Assembly: GCF_014493765.1 (NCBI RefSeq) | Contig: NZ_JACTVJ010000007.1 | Span: 248,001 to 312,000, forward strand | Origin: Streptomyces polyasparticus | GTDB taxonomy: Bacteria; Actinomycetota; Actinomycetes; Streptomycetales; Streptomycetaceae | Direction of reading: 5' to 3' | DNA length: 64,000 nt | In this document: positions 45,417-53,837 of the stretch, piece after piece | Position numbering within the stretch: position 1 is the first letter of the stretch | Layout of the letters: each line of letters starts with the position of its first letter | Notes under the pieces: model-generated | The model's database searches: none | Seen by the model: only the letters and a program-made list of their open reading frames with translations | Told to the model about the DNA's origin: nothing | Translations under genes and position numbers: made by a program

Positions 45417-46280
45417 ATGGACGCGTACGACAAGGGGACGGGCGACGAGCCCGTACCCGAGACGGCAGCTCCAGGGGGTGCGGCGCCGGAAGGTGCGGCG
45501 GCTCCGGCGGACCCGGCCTCCGAGACAGCGCCTGCCACGTCCGGCGCGACGTCTGCGGACCCCGCGTTGTCAGTGGGTGCCGATAGCCTGGACGGGGCTC
45601 GGCCCCCGGGAGGGAGGGGTCTGTCCGGCTCACCAAGCGCAGCCGGTGGGCTCACCGCCCTCACCCTCCCCTACCAGCTCGCCGCCGCCCTGGTTCTCGC
45701 CCTTGTCGCTGTGGTCGGTGCCGTACACCTCGGGATGGTGTTCCTGCACGTGGCGCCGTCCAACACCGCTTCCAGGGAGTACGGCGAGGCGGTCGACGGC
45801 TGGATATACCCGGAGTTCGAGCAGAACTGGAAGCTGTTCGCCCCCAACCCGCTGCAGCAGAACGTCGCCGTGCACGCCCGCGCCAAGGTGCGCTCCGAGG
45901 ACGGGGAGCTGCGCACGACCGGCTGGATCAACCTCTCCGCGCAGGACGGTGCCGCGATCGACGGCAATCTGCTGCCGAGCCACACCCAGCAGAACGAGCT
46001 GCGCCGCGCCTGGGACTTCTACAACGGCTCGCACACCAGCGAGAACGTCTCCAACGGTCTGCGCGGCGACCTCTCCGAGCGCTACCTCCGCCGGATCGCC
46101 CTGCTCCGCTTCGACCGCGAACCGCTCGGCGGCACCGTCGAGCGCATCCAGCTGCGCTCATCGACCACCCTGGTGCAGCCGCCCAAGTGGAGCGCCGAGA
46201 AGGTCGACTCGAAGGCCTCCCTGCGCGAGCTGCCCTGGTGGTCCATCACGCCCCGCGACCGTGAAGTGAGCGACCGATGA
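45417..46280 (+). CDS. DUF5819 family membrane protein
   Basis: 287 residues from ATG 45417; GTG 45396 is an alternative. An Ala/Pro-rich N-terminal 75 residues, one span (LPYQLAAALVLALVAVVGAVHLGMVFLHV), then the DUF5819 domain with PEFEQNWKLFAPNPLQQNV and DFYNGSHTSENVSNGLRG. Overlaps the HTTM gene (ATGA), and the two families are habitual neighbours in Streptomyces. The N-terminal coding part contains a RecA-NDp promoter motif. Function unknown. Confidence 0.85.
   Translation: MDAYDKGTGDEPVPETAAPGGAAPEGAAAPADPASETAPATSGATSADPALSVGADSLDGARPPGGRGLSGSPSAAGGLTALTLPYQLAAALVLALVAVVGAVHLGMVFLHVAPSNTASREYGEAVDGWIYPEFEQNWKLFAPNPLQQNVAVHARAKVRSEDGELRTTGWINLSAQDGAAIDGNLLPSHTQQNELRRAWDFYNGSHTSENVSNGLRGDLSERYLRRIALLRFDREPLGGTVERIQLRSSTTLVQPPKWSAEKVDSKASLRELPWWSITPRDREVSDR
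45567..45589 (+). promoter_or_regulatory. RecA-NDp (PafBC-type) promoter motif, copy 2
   Basis: TTGTCAGTG-N8-TAGCCT, exact consensus, inside the start-proximal coding region of the DUF5819 gene and within the roughly 70-bp repeat shared with 12190-12263. It could drive a shorter DUF5819/HTTM transcript. Confidence 0.5.
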
Positions 46281-47623
46281 GCCGGCATGAGGCGCGTGAG
46301 GCGCATGAGGTGCATGAGACGAGCGCGACGAGCGAGGCCAGCGAGCGGACGAGCCATCAGCCCGGCCACCAGCCCCGCCCCCAAGCGGTCGGCTTCGACC
46401 GTGCCATGGCGGCCGTGGCCAAGGGCGTGCTGCGGGTCACGGGCGCCGCGCTCGGCCCGTATCAGAGCGCGGTCATCCGGATCGGTTTCTCGCTGACCTG
46501 GCTGCTCTTCCTGCTGCGTGAGTTCCCGCACCGTCATGAGCTCTACGGGCCCGAGGGCCCCTGGGGCTGGGACATGGCGCAGCAGCTGATCGCGGACAAC
46601 CACGCCTTCACCGTGCTGATGTGGGACGACGGGCGCGGCTGGTTCGAGTTCGTCTATGCCGTCGCCGTGCTCGCCGCCGTGCTGCTCATGGTGGGGTGGC
46701 GGACCCGGACGATGTCCGTCCTGTTCATGGTCGGGGTGCTCTCGCTGCAGAACCGCAGCGTGTTCATGGGCGACGGCGGCGACAACGTCATCCATCTGAT
46801 GGCGATCTACCTGGTCTTCACGCAGTGCGGCCGGGTCTGGTCCCTCGATGCCCGGCGGGCCGCCCGTAAGCCCGAAGCCGACGACGACCGTGTCGGGCCC
46901 GCGCTGTGGACGGCGCTCGGTGCGCTGCTGCTCTTCGGCACGTTCACCGGCAAGTTCGACTGGTACACCGAGCTTCCGTGGAACCTCCCTGTCGTCCCGT
47001 ACCTGCTGTGGGCCGTCTGGCTCGGCACGGCGCTGAGCTGGTGCGTGCGCCGTTACGGGAGCGAGCAGCCGCGGATCCTCGCCAACGTCGTCCGCAATCT
47101 GCTGCACAACACGGCCCTGGTCGTGATCATGGCCGAGGCCTGTCTGATCTACGCGACGGCCGGCTGGTACAAGATCCAGGGCAGCCGCTGGCAGGACGGC
47201 ACCGCGGTGCACTACCCGCTGCACCTCGACTACTTCTCGCCCTGGCCGGCGCTGTCCGAGCTGCTCTCGGCGTTCGCGCTGCCGCTGCTCCTGATCACGT
47301 ACGGCACGGTCGCGGTGCAGGTCGCGTTCCCGTTCACGCTCTTCAACCGGCGCGTGAAGAACGTGTTGCTCGCGGCGATGATCACCGAGCATGCGGTGAT
47401 CGCGGTGATCCTCGGGCTGCCGTTCTTCTCGCTGGCGATGATCGCCGCGGACGCGGTCTTCCTGCCGACCACCTTCCTGCGGCGGCTCGAACGGCTCGCT
47501 CTTCGCGTACGGGGCCGTCTGCTGCCCAAGCGCGGCGGCGCCGCGGAGCTGCCCGCGCAGCGCACCGGTGGGGAGGGCCCGCGCGAGCGCGAGCCGGAGA
47601 GCGTCGAGCACGCCCGCGCGTAG
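46277..47623 (+). CDS. HTTM domain membrane protein
   Basis: 448 residues. HTTM (horizontally transferred transmembrane) domain related to vitamin K-dependent gamma-carboxylase: VIRIGFSLTWLLFLLREFPHRHELYG, FMGDGGDNVIHLMAIYL with the Asp/His pair, and YATAGWYKIQGSRWQDGTAVHYPL. About seven spans. N-terminus begins with short HEAREAHE-type repeats. Whether bacterial members carboxylate anything is unknown. Translationally coupled to the DUF5819 gene. Confidence 0.9.
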   Translation: MSRHEAREAHEVHETSATSEASERTSHQPGHQPRPQAVGFDRAMAAVAKGVLRVTGAALGPYQSAVIRIGFSLTWLLFLLREFPHRHELYGPEGPWGWDMAQQLIADNHAFTVLMWDDGRGWFEFVYAVAVLAAVLLMVGWRTRTMSVLFMVGVLSLQNRSVFMGDGGDNVIHLMAIYLVFTQCGRVWSLDARRAARKPEADDDRVGPALWTALGALLLFGTFTGKFDWYTELPWNLPVVPYLLWAVWLGTALSWCVRRYGSEQPRILANVVRNLLHNTALVVIMAEACLIYATAGWYKIQGSRWQDGTAVHYPLHLDYFSPWPALSELLSAFALPLLLITYGTVAVQVAFPFTLFNRRVKNVLLAAMITEHAVIAVILGLPFFSLAMIAADAVFLPTTFLRRLERLALRVRGRLLPKRGGAAELPAQRTGGEGPREREPESVEHARA

Positions 47624-47687
47624 GGCTCACGCGCACGTCCGTTCGTAGGGCCCGCGCGTAGGCCCGTTCGTAGGGCCCGCGCGTAGG
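47612..47687. repeat. Repeats spanning the HTTM gene stop codon
   Basis: GCCCGCGCGTAGG occurs at 47612-47624 (including the TAG stop), 47650-47662 and 47675-47687, the last two in 25-bp units with CCGTTCGTAGG. The final copy supplies TAGGCT, the -10-like box 7 nt before the next gene. Confidence 0.8.
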
Positions 47688-47696
47688 CTGCACGCC

Positions 47697-48470
47697 ATGA
47701 GCGCTGGTCAGGACGGTACGGAGAGCACGGATGTCGTACGACGGTGGCGCGGCCACGCCGATGACTGTGTGCTGCTCGACGGCTTCCACGCCCTGAAGCA
47801 CGCGCTGCGCTTCGGGGCCTCGATTCCGGTCGTGCTCACCTCGGACCGGCGCGGGGTGCTCGAACTCGCCGCGGATCTCGCCCCGGATGTGGCGGAGGCG
47901 CTGGCCGCGCAGGCTGTCGAGGTGCCGGATGACGTGCTGCGCACGCTCGTGCCCCGGCTGCATCCGACGCGGATCGCGGCGCTGGCGGTGCGGCCCTCCC
48001 GCAGCGCCCAGCTCGCCGCCCTGTCGGCCGGGTCACGCAGCGCGCCGGTGATCGTGCTCGACAACCCGCGCAACCTCGGCAACGCGGGTGCGGTGATCCG
48101 GCTCGCCGCGGGGTTCGGGGCGACCGGGGTGGTCACCACGGGGACGCTCGATCCGTGGCATCCCACGGTCGTACGGGGAGCGGCGGGGCTGCACTACGCG
48201 ACGGCCGTCGAGCAGCTGGCCGTCGGGGAGCTCCCCGACGGGCCGCTCTTCGCACTCGATCCCGAGGGCGAGGACATCCGCTCGTACGCGCTGCCCGATG
48301 ACGCGCTGCTCGCCTTCGGCTCGGAGCGCAGCGGGATCTCGCCCGAACTGCGTGCCCGGGCCGATCACTTGGTGTCCCTGCCGATGCGGGCCCAGGTGTC
48401 CAGCTACAACCTGGCGACCAGTGTGGGGATGGCTCTCTTTCACTGGTCGGCCGGGCACGAGTTCGGGTGA
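47697..48470 (+). CDS. TrmH/SpoU-family RNA methyltransferase
   Basis: SAM-dependent 2'-O-ribose methyltransferase of rRNA or tRNA, 257 residues. SPOUT motifs: LDNPRNLGNAGAVIRLAAGFGA (motif 1), LAFGSERSGIS (motif 2), and LPMRAQVSSYNLATSVGMALFHW (motif 3). An N-terminal substrate-binding region precedes. Target base not deducible. TAGGCT 7 nt before ATG suggests a leaderless mRNA. Confidence 0.92.
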   Translation: MSAGQDGTESTDVVRRWRGHADDCVLLDGFHALKHALRFGASIPVVLTSDRRGVLELAADLAPDVAEALAAQAVEVPDDVLRTLVPRLHPTRIAALAVRPSRSAQLAALSAGSRSAPVIVLDNPRNLGNAGAVIRLAAGFGATGVVTTGTLDPWHPTVVRGAAGLHYATAVEQLAVGELPDGPLFALDPEGEDIRSYALPDDALLAFGSERSGISPELRARADHLVSLPMRAQVSSYNLATSVGMALFHWSAGHEFG

Positions 48471-48689
48471 GGTGTGGTGCGGTGCGTTGTCGGGTTCGGG
48501 TGGGTGGGTGGGGGTGCGGGTGGGGCGCCTGCGGCGGGCTGAATTTCCCTACCCGCCCCTTCCCGAAACCGGGGCTGCGCCCTGGGCTCCTGTTGACGGA
48601 GTCCCCGGGGTGGGTGGGCCAAGCGGGGGCTTCGCCCACCTGCACCCCCCTGATGGGGCTTCGCCCCTTGCCCCCACTGGGGGCTGCGC

Positions 48690-48764
48690 CCCCAGACCCC
48701 GCCTGCTCAAACACCGCAGGGGCTGAAAGATCTCCTCAAACGCCGCAGGGGCTGAAAGATCAGC
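48690..48764. repeat. Dispersed intergenic repeat, two copies after paaN
   Basis: CTCAAACRCCGCAGGGGCTGAAAGATC-like sequence occurs twice (about 48711-48732 and 48735-48760), the same family as at 41588. The remaining spacer to 48471 is G-rich low complexity with no gene. Confidence 0.7.
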
Positions 48765-50468
48765 TCACGCCTCCCGGCGAACCTCCACCACCCTGAACCG
48801 GTTGGACACGAACGCCCCGTCGCACAGCGCCGCGTTGGCCGCCGGGTTGCCGCCCGAGCCGTGGAAGTCGGAGAAGGCCGCGGTCTGATTGACGTAGACG
48901 CCGCCCGTCAGGTTCAACGAGAGCTGGGCGCACTCCTCCAGGCAGGCCTCCTCGACCGCGCGCTCCACCTCGTCCGACGTGGTGTAGGCGCCGACCGTCA
49001 TGGCGCCCTTGTCGCGGACCGTGCGGCGCAGCAGCTCCACCGCGTCGGCGGAGGAGTCGACCGCCACCGCGAAGGAGACCGGGCCGAAGCACTCGCTGAG
49101 GTAGGCAGCTTCGGCGTCGGGCTTGGTGCCGTCCAGCTTGACGATGACGGGGGTGCGGACGACCGCGTCCGGGAACTCCGGGTTCTCCACTTCCCTGGTG
49201 GCCAGGGCGACTTCGCCCAGACCCGGCGCCGCGTCGAGGCGGGCCTTCACATCGGGGTTGACCAGCGCGCCGAGCAGCGCGTTCGCCCGGGCGTCGTCGC
49301 CGAGGAGGCCGGAGACCGCGCCGGCGATGTCCGTCACGACCTCGTCGTACGACTTGGGGCCCGCGTCCGTGGTGATGCCGTCGCGGGGGATCAGGAGGTT
49401 CTGCGGGGTGGTGCACATCTGGCCGCTGTAGAGCGAGAGCGAGAAGGCCAGGTTGGACAGCATGCCCTTGTAGTTGTCGGTCGAGTCGATGACGACCGTG
49501 TTGACGCCGGCCTTCTCCGTGTAGACCTGCGCCTGGCGGGCGTTGGTCTCCAGCCAGTCGCCGAAGGCGGTGGAGCCGGTGTAGTCGATGATCCGGATCT
49601 CCGGGCGCACGGCCAGGGTCTTGGCGATGCCCTCGCCCGGGCGCTCTGCCGCCAGGCAGACGAGGTCGGGGTCGAAGCCCGCCTCGGTCAGGACCTCGCG
49701 GGCCACCTGCACGGTGAGGGCGAGCGGCAGGACCGCGCGCGGGTGCGGCTTGACCAGGACCGGATTGCCGGTGGCGAGGGAGGCGAAGAGGCCCGGATAA
49801 CCGTTCCACGTCGGGAAGGTGTTGCAGCCGATCATCAGCGCGATGCCGCGCGGCACGGCCGTGAACTGCTTGTTCAGATGGAGCGGGTCCCGCTTGCCCT
49901 GCGGCTTGCTCCACTCCGCGGCGCCCGGGGTGCGGACCTGCTCGGCATAGGCGTACGCGACCGCCTCCATGCCGCGGTCCTGCGCGTGGGGCCCGCCGGC
50001 CTGGAACGCCATCATGAAGGCCTGGCCGCTGGTGTGCATGACCGCGTGCGCGAACTCGTGCGTCCGCGCGCTGATCCGCGCCAGGATCTCCAGGCAGACG
50101 GCGGCGCGCACCTCGGGCCCGGCGGCGCGCCAGGCCGGGATCGCCGCGCGCATGGCGGGCAGCAGGACGTCGGGGTCCACGAGCGGGTACTCGACGCCCA
50201 ACTCGATCCCGTACGGCGAGACCTCGCCGCTCGTCCAGCCGGTCGTGCCCGGCTGGCCCAGGTCGATCCGGCTGCCGAGCAGCGCGTCGAAGGCGGCCTT
50301 GCCCTCGGCGGCGCCCAGGCTGCCGTCGAAGCCGGAGCCCTCTCCGTATGCCTTCGGGTGCTCGGGGTGCGGGGACCAGTACGCGCGCGTGGCGATGGCG
50401 TCCAGCGCCTTGAAGAGCGTGGGGTTGTGCTTCTCGGTCAGCTGGTGCGCGGTGAGCTGGGCGGCCAT
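48765..50468 (-). CDS. paaN: Phenylacetate degradation protein PaaN (aldehyde dehydrogenase family)
   Basis: Ring-opening semialdehyde dehydrogenase, 567 residues from ATG 50468 (GAGGAGGAG upstream; ATG 50501 is less likely). ALDH elements: IGCNTFPTWNGYPGLFASLATGNPVLVKPHP, GSTAFGDWL, VYTEKAGVNTVVI, catalytic Cys in SGQMCTTPQNLL. No MaoC hydratase domain, unlike PaaZ. A PaaR box lies about 80 bp upstream and is shared with divergent paaH. Confidence 0.92.
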   Translation of the reverse strand: MAAQLTAHQLTEKHNPTLFKALDAIATRAYWSPHPEHPKAYGEGSGFDGSLGAAEGKAAFDALLGSRIDLGQPGTTGWTSGEVSPYGIELGVEYPLVDPDVLLPAMRAAIPAWRAAGPEVRAAVCLEILARISARTHEFAHAVMHTSGQAFMMAFQAGGPHAQDRGMEAVAYAYAEQVRTPGAAEWSKPQGKRDPLHLNKQFTAVPRGIALMIGCNTFPTWNGYPGLFASLATGNPVLVKPHPRAVLPLALTVQVAREVLTEAGFDPDLVCLAAERPGEGIAKTLAVRPEIRIIDYTGSTAFGDWLETNARQAQVYTEKAGVNTVVIDSTDNYKGMLSNLAFSLSLYSGQMCTTPQNLLIPRDGITTDAGPKSYDEVVTDIAGAVSGLLGDDARANALLGALVNPDVKARLDAAPGLGEVALATREVENPEFPDAVVRTPVIVKLDGTKPDAEAAYLSECFGPVSFAVAVDSSADAVELLRRTVRDKGAMTVGAYTTSDEVERAVEEACLEECAQLSLNLTGGVYVNQTAAFSDFHGSGGNPAANAALCDGAFVSNRFRVVEVRREA

Positions 50469-50545
50469 GGAGACCAACTCCTCCTCGGGCCGGTTCGGCA
50501 TTGAACCGGTGAGCTGGGCAGGGACGTGCGACGAGAGCTAGAGTA

Positions 50546-50563
50546 ACCGAACGATCGGTCGGG
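50546..50563. promoter_or_regulatory. PaaR operator between paaN and paaH
   Basis: ACCGAACGATCGGTCGGG, 17/18 identical to the reverse complement of the paaA box. Lies between divergent paaN (start 50468) and paaH (start 50693). Confidence 0.8.
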
Positions 50564-50692
50564 ACAAGGGGGCCGGGGAAACCTGTGGAAAACCGGCCGG
50601 TTGGGGAAAACTCGACCACCCACAGGGGATGCCGCGGCCCCGCGGGGCACCCCCGCCTCGTCGGTGGCCAGGCATGCGGGAGGATCGCGCAC

Positions 50693-52294
50693 ATGACAGC
50701 TGAGGACGGGGTCGCCCCCGTAGCCGCCGACGGGGTCGCCGCCGTGGCCGCGGACCGGATCGCCCCGGGAGCCGCGGACCGCGTCGCCCCGGGAGCCCTG
50801 GACCGCACCACGCCCGTGGCCGTCGTCGGCACCGGCACGATGGGCCGCGGCATCGCCCAGGTCGCGCTGGCGGCGGGCCACCAGGTGTGGCTGTACGACG
50901 CGGCCGAGGGCCGGGCGAAGACGGCGGCCGACGCGATCGCCGTACGGATCGACCGCATGGTGGAGAAGGGCAAGCTGCCCGCCGGCGACTACGCCGCGCG
51001 CCTGCTCCCCGCCGCTTCTCTGTCCGAACTCGCCGACTGCGGTCTGGTGATCGAGGCCATCGCGGAGCAACTGCACGTCAAGCAGGGCCTGTTCGCCGAG
51101 CTCGAGAACATCGTCTCCGTCGACTGTCTGCTCGCGACCAACACCTCCTCCCTGTCGGTGACCGAGATCGCGGGCAGCCTGAGCCGTCCCGGCCGCTTCG
51201 TCGGCCTGCACTTCTTCAACCCCGCGCCCCTGCTGCCCCTCGTCGAGGTCGTCTCCGGCTTCGCCACGGACGAGGCCGCGGCCGCCTGCGCGTACGAGAC
51301 GGCGAAGGCCTGGGGCAAGACCCCGGTCCGCTCCGCCGACACCCCCGGCTTCATCGTCAACCGCATCGCGCGCCCCTTCTATGCGGAAGCGTTCCGCCTG
51401 TACGAGGAGCGCGTGGCCGACCCCGCCACCATCGACGCGGTCCTGCGCGAGTGCGGCGGTTTCAAGATGGGGCCCTTCGAACTCACCGACCTGATCGGCC
51501 AGGACGTGAACGAGGCGGTCACGCGGTCCGTCTGGCAGGCCTTCTTCCAGGACCCCAAGTTCACGCCGTCCCTCGCTCAGCAGCGGCTCGTGCAGTCGGG
51601 GCGGCTCGGGCAGAAGTCGGGGCAGGGCTGGTTCTCGTACGGGGAAGGGGCGCAGCGCCCCGAGCCGGCCACCGAGCCGCCCGCCGACGCCCCGGACCGC
51701 ATCACCGTGCACGGCGACCTCGGTCCGGCCAAGGCCCTGGTGAAGCTCGCGCAGGAGGCCGGGATCGAGGTCGGGTTCGAGGACGACGCCGAGCCGTACA
51801 TCGAACTGCGCGGCGGTGGGCAGCTGTTCCCGACGGACGGCCTGCCGGCCGGGGCGTACGAGGGCGAGGACTTCCTCGTCTTCGACTGGTCCTTCGACTA
51901 TGCGGCGGCCACCCGGATCGCCCTCGCCGCCGGGCCGCGCACCGGGCAGAAGGCCAGGGCGGAGGCGGCAGGCCTGTTCCAGGCGATGGGCAAGAAGGTC
52001 ACGTACATCCCGGATGTGCCCGGCATGATCGTGGCGCGCACCATAGCGATGCTCGTGGACCTCGCGGCGGACGCCGTCGCCCGTGAGGTCGCGAGCCAGG
52101 AGGACGCCGACACCGCGATGCGCCTCGGGGTCAACTACCCGGTGCGGCTGCTCGACTGGGCCGCCGAGGCCGGCGAGCTCACCGTCGCGTGCGTCCTGCG
52201 CAACCTGCACGAGTACCACCCCACCGGCCGCTACGGACCCACCCCGGGCCTGCTCGGCCGCATTGATCCACTGGAGTACCGGGACCTGCGATGA
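50693..52294 (+). CDS. paaH: 3-hydroxyacyl-CoA dehydrogenase (phenylacetate pathway)
   Basis: Oxidises the 3-hydroxyadipyl-CoA intermediate. 533 residues from ATG 50693 (GGGAGG upstream). The first 38 residues hold four 8-residue repeats (VAPVAADG, VAAVAADR, IAPGAADR, VAPGALDR). Then NAD motif VGTGTMGRGIAQ, AIAEQLHVK with catalytic Glu, GLHFFNPAPLLPLVEVV, and a duplicated C-terminal domain ending DWAAEAG. The long form with two C-terminal halves is typical of PaaH. Stop overlaps paaR (ATGA). Confidence 0.94.
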   Translation: MTAEDGVAPVAADGVAAVAADRIAPGAADRVAPGALDRTTPVAVVGTGTMGRGIAQVALAAGHQVWLYDAAEGRAKTAADAIAVRIDRMVEKGKLPAGDYAARLLPAASLSELADCGLVIEAIAEQLHVKQGLFAELENIVSVDCLLATNTSSLSVTEIAGSLSRPGRFVGLHFFNPAPLLPLVEVVSGFATDEAAAACAYETAKAWGKTPVRSADTPGFIVNRIARPFYAEAFRLYEERVADPATIDAVLRECGGFKMGPFELTDLIGQDVNEAVTRSVWQAFFQDPKFTPSLAQQRLVQSGRLGQKSGQGWFSYGEGAQRPEPATEPPADAPDRITVHGDLGPAKALVKLAQEAGIEVGFEDDAEPYIELRGGGQLFPTDGLPAGAYEGEDFLVFDWSFDYAAATRIALAAGPRTGQKARAEAAGLFQAMGKKVTYIPDVPGMIVARTIAMLVDLAADAVAREVASQEDADTAMRLGVNYPVRLLDWAAEAGELTVACVLRNLHEYHPTGRYGPTPGLLGRIDPLEYRDLR

Positions 52295-52881
52295 CCACCG
52301 CCAAACGCGACACCTACACGCCGGAGACCCTGCTCGCCGTGGCCGTCCAGGTCTTCAACGAGCGCGGCTACGACGGCACTTCCATGGAGCACCTCTCCAA
52401 GGCGGCCGGGATCTCCAAGTCCTCGATCTACCACCATGTCGCCGGCAAGGAGGAGCTTCTGCGCCGCGCCGTGAGCCGCGCGATCGACGGGCTCTTCGGC
52501 ATCCTCGACGAGCCCGGCGCGCGCGAGGGCCGCGCGGTGGACCGGCTCGAACACGTCACGCGCCGCATGGTCGGCGTCCTGACGAGTGAACTCCCGTACG
52601 TGACACTGCTTCTGCGTGTACGGGGCAACACGGAGACCGAACGCTGGGCGATGGAGCGCCGCCGCGACTTCGACCACCGGGTCGCCGACCTCCTCAAGTC
52701 CGCGATCGCCGAGGGCGACCTGCGCGGCGACGTCGAGGCCCGCCTCGCGACGCGGCTTCTGTTCGGCATGATCAACTCGCTGGTGGAGTGGTTCCGGCCG
52801 GAGGCGCGCGGTGCGGACGGCGCGGAAATCGCGGACGCCGTGGTCCAGTTGGCGTTTCGAGGGCTGAGGGTCGAGGACTGA
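52291..52881 (+). CDS. paaR: TetR-family repressor PaaR
   Basis: 196 residues. N-terminal helix-turn-helix (about 30-50, MEHLSKAAGISKSSIYHHVAGKEELL) and a TetR ligand domain. Its coupling to paaH and the matched operators before paaA and paaN/paaH make phenylacetyl-CoA-responsive repression the clear inference; the same arrangement is known in other actinobacteria. The stop codon lies in a tandem duplication. Confidence 0.88.
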   Translation: MTTAKRDTYTPETLLAVAVQVFNERGYDGTSMEHLSKAAGISKSSIYHHVAGKEELLRRAVSRAIDGLFGILDEPGAREGRAVDRLEHVTRRMVGVLTSELPYVTLLLRVRGNTETERWAMERRRDFDHRVADLLKSAIAEGDLRGDVEARLATRLLFGMINSLVEWFRPEARGADGAEIADAVVQLAFRGLRVED

Positions 52882-52915
52882 GGGGCGGGGACCGAGGGTC
52901 GAGGACTGAGGGGCG
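52866..52915. repeat. 22-bp duplication of the paaR 3' end
   Basis: A 22-bp sequence containing the paaR TGA (52866-52887) is repeated exactly at 52894-52915, so a second in-line TGA follows. Confidence 0.85.
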
Positions 52916-53020
52916 CGTTCCCCGGACCTCGCCCCGCGCCGGTGTGGTTTTGTCCGGTGTACGAGCGGAATGCGCACGTCTCGTTGACGGGGCCGGGCGC
53001 GCGCCTCACCATCCGGCTTC

Positions 53021-53794
53021 ATGACTGTCTCCCGGCGTACCGCCTCGCTGTGCACCGCACTGCTGCTCGCCACCGGCCTGCTGGCGGGCTGCGGTGGGGA
53101 CGACGAGCCCTCGGCGAAGGCGACGGGCCCGGCGCCGGAGTCCTCGCCCGCGCCCCGGCCCACGGACTTCGGCTGTCTCACCGAAGGCGGTGACCCCGTC
53201 GAGACGAAGCAGGGATCCGTCGCCTTCAAGAACGCCGAAGGCGGCGTGACCTACGGGTACTCGGCCGGCACGGGCACCACGGGTGTGGTCCTCGCCCACC
53301 AGCGCGGCGGTGACGTGTGCGAGTGGAAGCCGTATGCCGACCGGCTGGTCGAGGCGGGCCACCAGGTGCTCGCCGTGAACTCCCAGGACAAGGACGTCGC
53401 CGAGATCCACGGCGCGGTCGAACTGCTCAGGAGCAAGGGCGCGCGGAAGCTGGTCCTCATGGGCGCCTCCAAGGGCGGCACGGCGGTGCTCACCGCCGCG
53501 GCCGAACTCGATCCGCAGCCCGACGTGGTGGTCGCGCTGTCGGCGCCCGAGAGCTACGGCACGATGGACGCGTCGGCCGCGGTGCCGCAGCTGACCTCGG
53601 CGGCGCTGTTCATGGCGGGCGTGGACGACTTCTCGTTCGCCCAGGCCGCGGAGTATCTGCACAAGGGCGCGGTCAAGGCGAAGGAGAAGCACCTCGTGGT
53701 CGACCCGGGCGGGGCGTACCACGGGGTCTCCCTCTTCGACCACGAGAAGAACTGGACCACGGTGCAGAAGTTCATTGCCGAGCACGCGAAATAG
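53021..53794 (+). CDS. Alpha/beta-hydrolase-like lipoprotein
   Basis: 257 residues. Lipoprotein signal LLATGLLAGC with Cys lipidation. Mature part: GVVLAHQRGGDVCEWKPYADRLVEAGHQVLAVNSQ, nucleophile elbow GASKGG, and a late His in GGAYHGVSLF, the usual triad order. The oxyanion-like HQRGG and location outside the membrane suggest a dienelactone-hydrolase-type fold. Substrate unknown. Confidence 0.85.
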   Translation: MTVSRRTASLCTALLLATGLLAGCGGDDEPSAKATGPAPESSPAPRPTDFGCLTEGGDPVETKQGSVAFKNAEGGVTYGYSAGTGTTGVVLAHQRGGDVCEWKPYADRLVEAGHQVLAVNSQDKDVAEIHGAVELLRSKGARKLVLMGASKGGTAVLTAAAELDPQPDVVVALSAPESYGTMDASAAVPQLTSAALFMAGVDDFSFAQAAEYLHKGAVKAKEKHLVVDPGGAYHGVSLFDHEKNWTTVQKFIAEHAK

Positions 53795-53837
53795 GGGCGG
53801 ACGGTCCGGTGCGGTTCGACTGCTGCGGGGGCACAGG

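Noticed and set aside
46277-47623. Eukaryotic-like vitamin K carboxylase activity for the HTTM protein
   Set aside because: The membrane fold is related, but the catalytic C-terminal luminal domain of gamma-carboxylase is absent.
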